Assembly: GCA_028701635.1 (NCBI GenBank)
Contig: JAQVQJ010000042.1
Location: 1 to 9,126 of the forward strand
Length of the DNA stretch: 9,126 bases
From: Clostridia bacterium
GTDB lineage: Bacteria > Bacillota_A > Clostridia > Christensenellales > UBA1242
Reading direction: 5' to 3'
The position numbers and the translations under genes are program-made. The notes under the pieces are model-generated. The model saw only the letters and a list, made by a program, of their open reading frames with translations. It had not been told where the DNA came from and made no database searches. Below, piece by piece: positions 6,438 to 9,126 of the stretch; position 1 is the stretch's first letter, and each line of letters opens with the position of its first letter.

Positions 6438-6481
6438 CAAACAACTAACGATATCTACTTCGAAAGAAGTTTATATACAAA

Positions 6482-8016
<1,535 letters not shown>

Positions 8017-8043
8017 TAAAGAGTAATCTTTAATGTCGACACA

Positions 8044-8132
8044 AACTGAGTAATCAGTTAGGTGAGTTTATAGAAATATAAACGAAAATGTTTTATAGTT
8101 TTTTAGAAAAACTAAAAAGTGGCTTATGCCAC
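8044..8132 (+). other. Four consecutive hairpins in the 16S trailer
   Basis: Immediately after mature 16S lie four simple stem-loops: AACTGA/TCAGTT (8044-8059), GTTTATA/TATAAAC with a GAAA loop (8066-8083), TAGTTTTT/AAAAACTA (8096-8114) and GTGGC/GCCAC with a TTAT loop (8119-8132). They fill the space between 16S and the 3' stalk arm where a linked operon would have the spacer with tRNAs. No tRNA-like cloverleaf is present. Confidence 0.6.
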
Positions 8133-8142
8133 AAACCCAAAA

Positions 8143-8266
8143 TGACTTTAAGATTTTAATTAAAGACATAAATCAAAACTTTGTTTACGAATAAATATTT
8201 TAAAAAAGATAAGGTAAAAAACTTTTGTTTACCATAATACCCATTCCAAATATTCAGTTTTTAAAG
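8143..8266 (+). other. 3' arm of the 16S processing stalk
   Basis: This stretch is complementary to the leader 6309-6437 in four successive blocks in reverse order, the strongest being 8244-8266 with 6309-6331. The segment 8213-8233 can also fold on itself (GGTAAA...TTTACC), an alternative structure. The duplex encloses the whole 16S, as expected for release of pre-16S by RNase III. Confidence 0.8.
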
Positions 8267-8278
8267 AGAAGTAAAAAG

Positions 8279-8305
8279 AAACAGCGAGAAATCGCTGTTT
8301 TTTTT
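8279..8305 (+). terminator. Intrinsic terminator of the 16S transcript
   Basis: AAACAGCGA (8279-8287) pairs perfectly with TCGCTGTTT (8292-8300) around a GAAA loop, and eight T run from 8298 to 8305. It lies 12 nt beyond the end of the processing stalk, so the 16S unit ends here and the transcript is about 2.05 kb. Confidence 0.92.
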
Positions 8306-8346
8306 ATTTACTTATTTTTGTGAGAGATATTAAGGATTTTTTAATA

Positions 8347-8375
8347 TTGACTTGTTATTTAAAATATTCTATAAT
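8347..8375 (+). promoter_or_regulatory. Promoter for the 87-residue orphan gene
   Basis: TTGACT (8347-8352), a 17-bp spacer and a perfect TATAAT (8370-8375) lie 18 nt before the start codon, predicting a 5' UTR of about 12 nt. It is downstream of the 16S terminator, so the small gene is expressed independently of the rRNA. Confidence 0.85.
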
Positions 8376-8393
8376 TACAAAGAGAGGTGAAAA

Positions 8394-8657
8394 ATGCCAA
8401 GAGTTACTATAACAAAAACAGAAAATATTAGTGAAGGTGTCCAAGAAATAGTTTCGGCAAAAACATACATATTAGAAGACATAGTTACTTATAACTCTGG
8501 AGAAAAAAGAGAATTATTAGAGTATGATGTTTATAGAGATGTATATATGAATAAATATGACAGAACTAGTAGAACCCATTTAAAGCCTAAAGAGTATCTG
8601 GAATGGGTATTACAAAATAAAAACAAAATTAATAATGAACCAGAAATACAGTTGTAA
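8394..8657 (+). CDS. Small hypothetical protein, 87 residues
   Basis: I do not recognise this protein. It has no signal peptide, membrane segment or cysteine. The sequence begins with a possible beta hairpin (MPRVTITKTENISEG). A Tyr- and charge-rich middle follows (residues 38-58, including EYDVYRDVYMNKYDRT), then a likely C-terminal helix (KPKEYLEWVLQNKNK). The start is firmly supported by AGAGAGG six bases upstream and by a near-perfect promoter, so the gene is almost certainly real. It is monocistronic, between the 16S terminator and the aspS promoter. No clear terminator follows; only a weak hairpin with a T-run near 8725 is seen. Function cannot be inferred from sequence or context. Confidence 0.8.
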   Translation: MPRVTITKTENISEGVQEIVSAKTYILEDIVTYNSGEKRELLEYDVYRDVYMNKYDRTSRTHLKPKEYLEWVLQNKNKINNEPEIQL

Positions 8658-8747
8658 AGTTAATCATTAAAATCCTTTAAAGATATATAAAAATTATTAT
8701 ATTTTATAAATCCGCATTTACATGGTTTTTTATTTTAATGTTTATAA
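8658..8747. other. Intergenic AT-rich stretch, no confident feature
   Basis: TATAAAA (8686-8692) and TTTTATA (8702-8708) can pair but lack a following U-tract. A T-run at about 8725-8731 follows only a very short stem (CAT/ATG). A weak terminator for the preceding gene is possible but unsupported. No RNA gene is visible. Confidence 0.4.
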
Positions 8748-8776
8748 TTGACTTTTATCATTATTTCTAATATAAT
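8748..8776 (+). promoter_or_regulatory. aspS promoter
   Basis: TTGACT (8748-8753), a 17-bp spacer and a perfect TATAAT (8771-8776) lie 21 nt before the ATG. The 5' UTR of about 15 nt, containing AAGAGGGG (8786-8793), is far too short for a T-box leader, which controls aspS in some other Bacillota. Confidence 0.85.
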
Positions 8777-8797
8777 TTTAGTCACAAGAGGGGATTT

Positions 8798-9126
8798 ATG
8801 GACAGAATTACGAAGAATATTTATCGGGATCATTCGTGCGGGGAATTAAATAAAAAAAATGTTGGAGAAATTGTAAGATTAGCTGGCTGGGTTAGCAATG
8901 TGCGAGATCATGGCGGTATTACTTTTATTGATTTAAGAGATCATTACGGAATTACTCAAATAATAGTTAGAGATATTTCAAAGTTTCCAAAACTTCAAAA
9001 GGAAACAGTTATTTCATCTTCGGGAAAAGTTGTATCAAGAGATGATATAAATAAAAATCCAAAGTTAAAAACAGGAGATATAGAAATTGAGGCTGATAGT
9101 ATTGAGATTTTAGGACAATGTATGGA
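8798..9126 (+). CDS. aspS: Aspartate-tRNA ligase, N-terminal part (3' end outside window)
   Basis: The 109 visible codons begin MDRITKNIYRDHSCGELN and carry the N-terminal OB-fold anticodon-binding domain of bacterial AspRS. Diagnostic segments are YRDHSCGEL (family YRTHxCGEL), LAGWVSNVRDHGGITFIDLRDHYG at about residues 29-52, and the NPKLKTGDIEI stretch near residues 89-99 (family NxxLxTGxIEV). The enzyme charges tRNA-Asp, or tRNA-Asn as well in non-discriminating forms. The catalytic domain lies beyond the window. The ATG at 8798 is set by AAGAGGGG four bases upstream and the family's usual N-terminus. It has its own promoter and is not in a hisS-aspS pair here, since the gene upstream is the small orphan. 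Confidence 0.96.
   Translation, partial: MDRITKNIYRDHSCGELNKKNVGEIVRLAGWVSNVRDHGGITFIDLRDHYGITQIIVRDISKFPKLQKETVISSSGKVVSRDDINKNPKLKTGDIEIEADSIEILGQCM

Noticed and set aside
8714..8731. Terminator for the orphan gene
   Set aside because: The only stem before the T-run is about 3-4 bp with a bulge; too weak to call.
8782..8797. T-box or other riboswitch in front of aspS
   Set aside because: The consensus promoter leaves only about 15 nt of leader, too short for any such structure.

Overview
The window looks like chromosomal DNA from a low-GC Gram-positive bacterium (Bacillota), probably an uncultured Clostridia-type anaerobe. Four things suggest this: very AT-rich genes and intergenic regions; strong GAGG/GGGG ribosome binding sites matching the 16S 3' end (CCTCCTTT); TTGACA/TATAAT promoters with 17-bp spacers; and a 16S rRNA that reads as Clostridia-like, although I cannot place it to order without a search. 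A rubrerythrin and a DegV-family protein fit an anaerobic or microaerobic Bacillota lifestyle.

Layout. Positions 1-3381 (+) hold the 3' part of a very large, repeat-rich protein with fibronectin-III-like domains, probably a surface protein; its N-terminus lies outside the window. It converges, across a bidirectional terminator (3384-3413), on a rubrerythrin gene (3412-3999, -). Divergent from rubrerythrin is a probable two-gene unit (+): a CYTH/triphosphate-tunnel-like protein (4136-4840) and a DegV/FakB-type fatty-acid-binding protein (4887-5708). A second bidirectional terminator (5726-5752) separates degV from a small, very acidic protein with an internal repeat (5763-6053, -). That gene has its own promoter, divergent from the rRNA promoter.

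The centre of the right half is a complete, isolated 16S rRNA transcription unit. It has an AT-rich upstream element, a near-consensus promoter (6217-6245), a boxA-like leader element, a mature 16S of about 1535 nt (about 6482-8016), and a trailer with four successive hairpins. A strong intrinsic terminator (8279-8305) follows. The leader (6309-6437) and trailer (8143-8266) are complementary over more than 100 nt, giving the expected double-stranded processing stalk. No tRNA, 23S or 5S gene follows: the terminator starts 12 nt after the stalk ends. This 16S gene is therefore unlinked from 23S. Downstream are a small orphan protein gene (8394-8657) and the start of aspS (8798 to window end), each with its own promoter and a very short 5' UTR.

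The most interesting points are the self-contained 16S unit, a compensated helix-45 base-pair change in that 16S, the acidic repeat protein fired divergently next to the rRNA promoter, and a rubrerythrin in which one of the usual iron-ligand glutamates appears to be glutamine.
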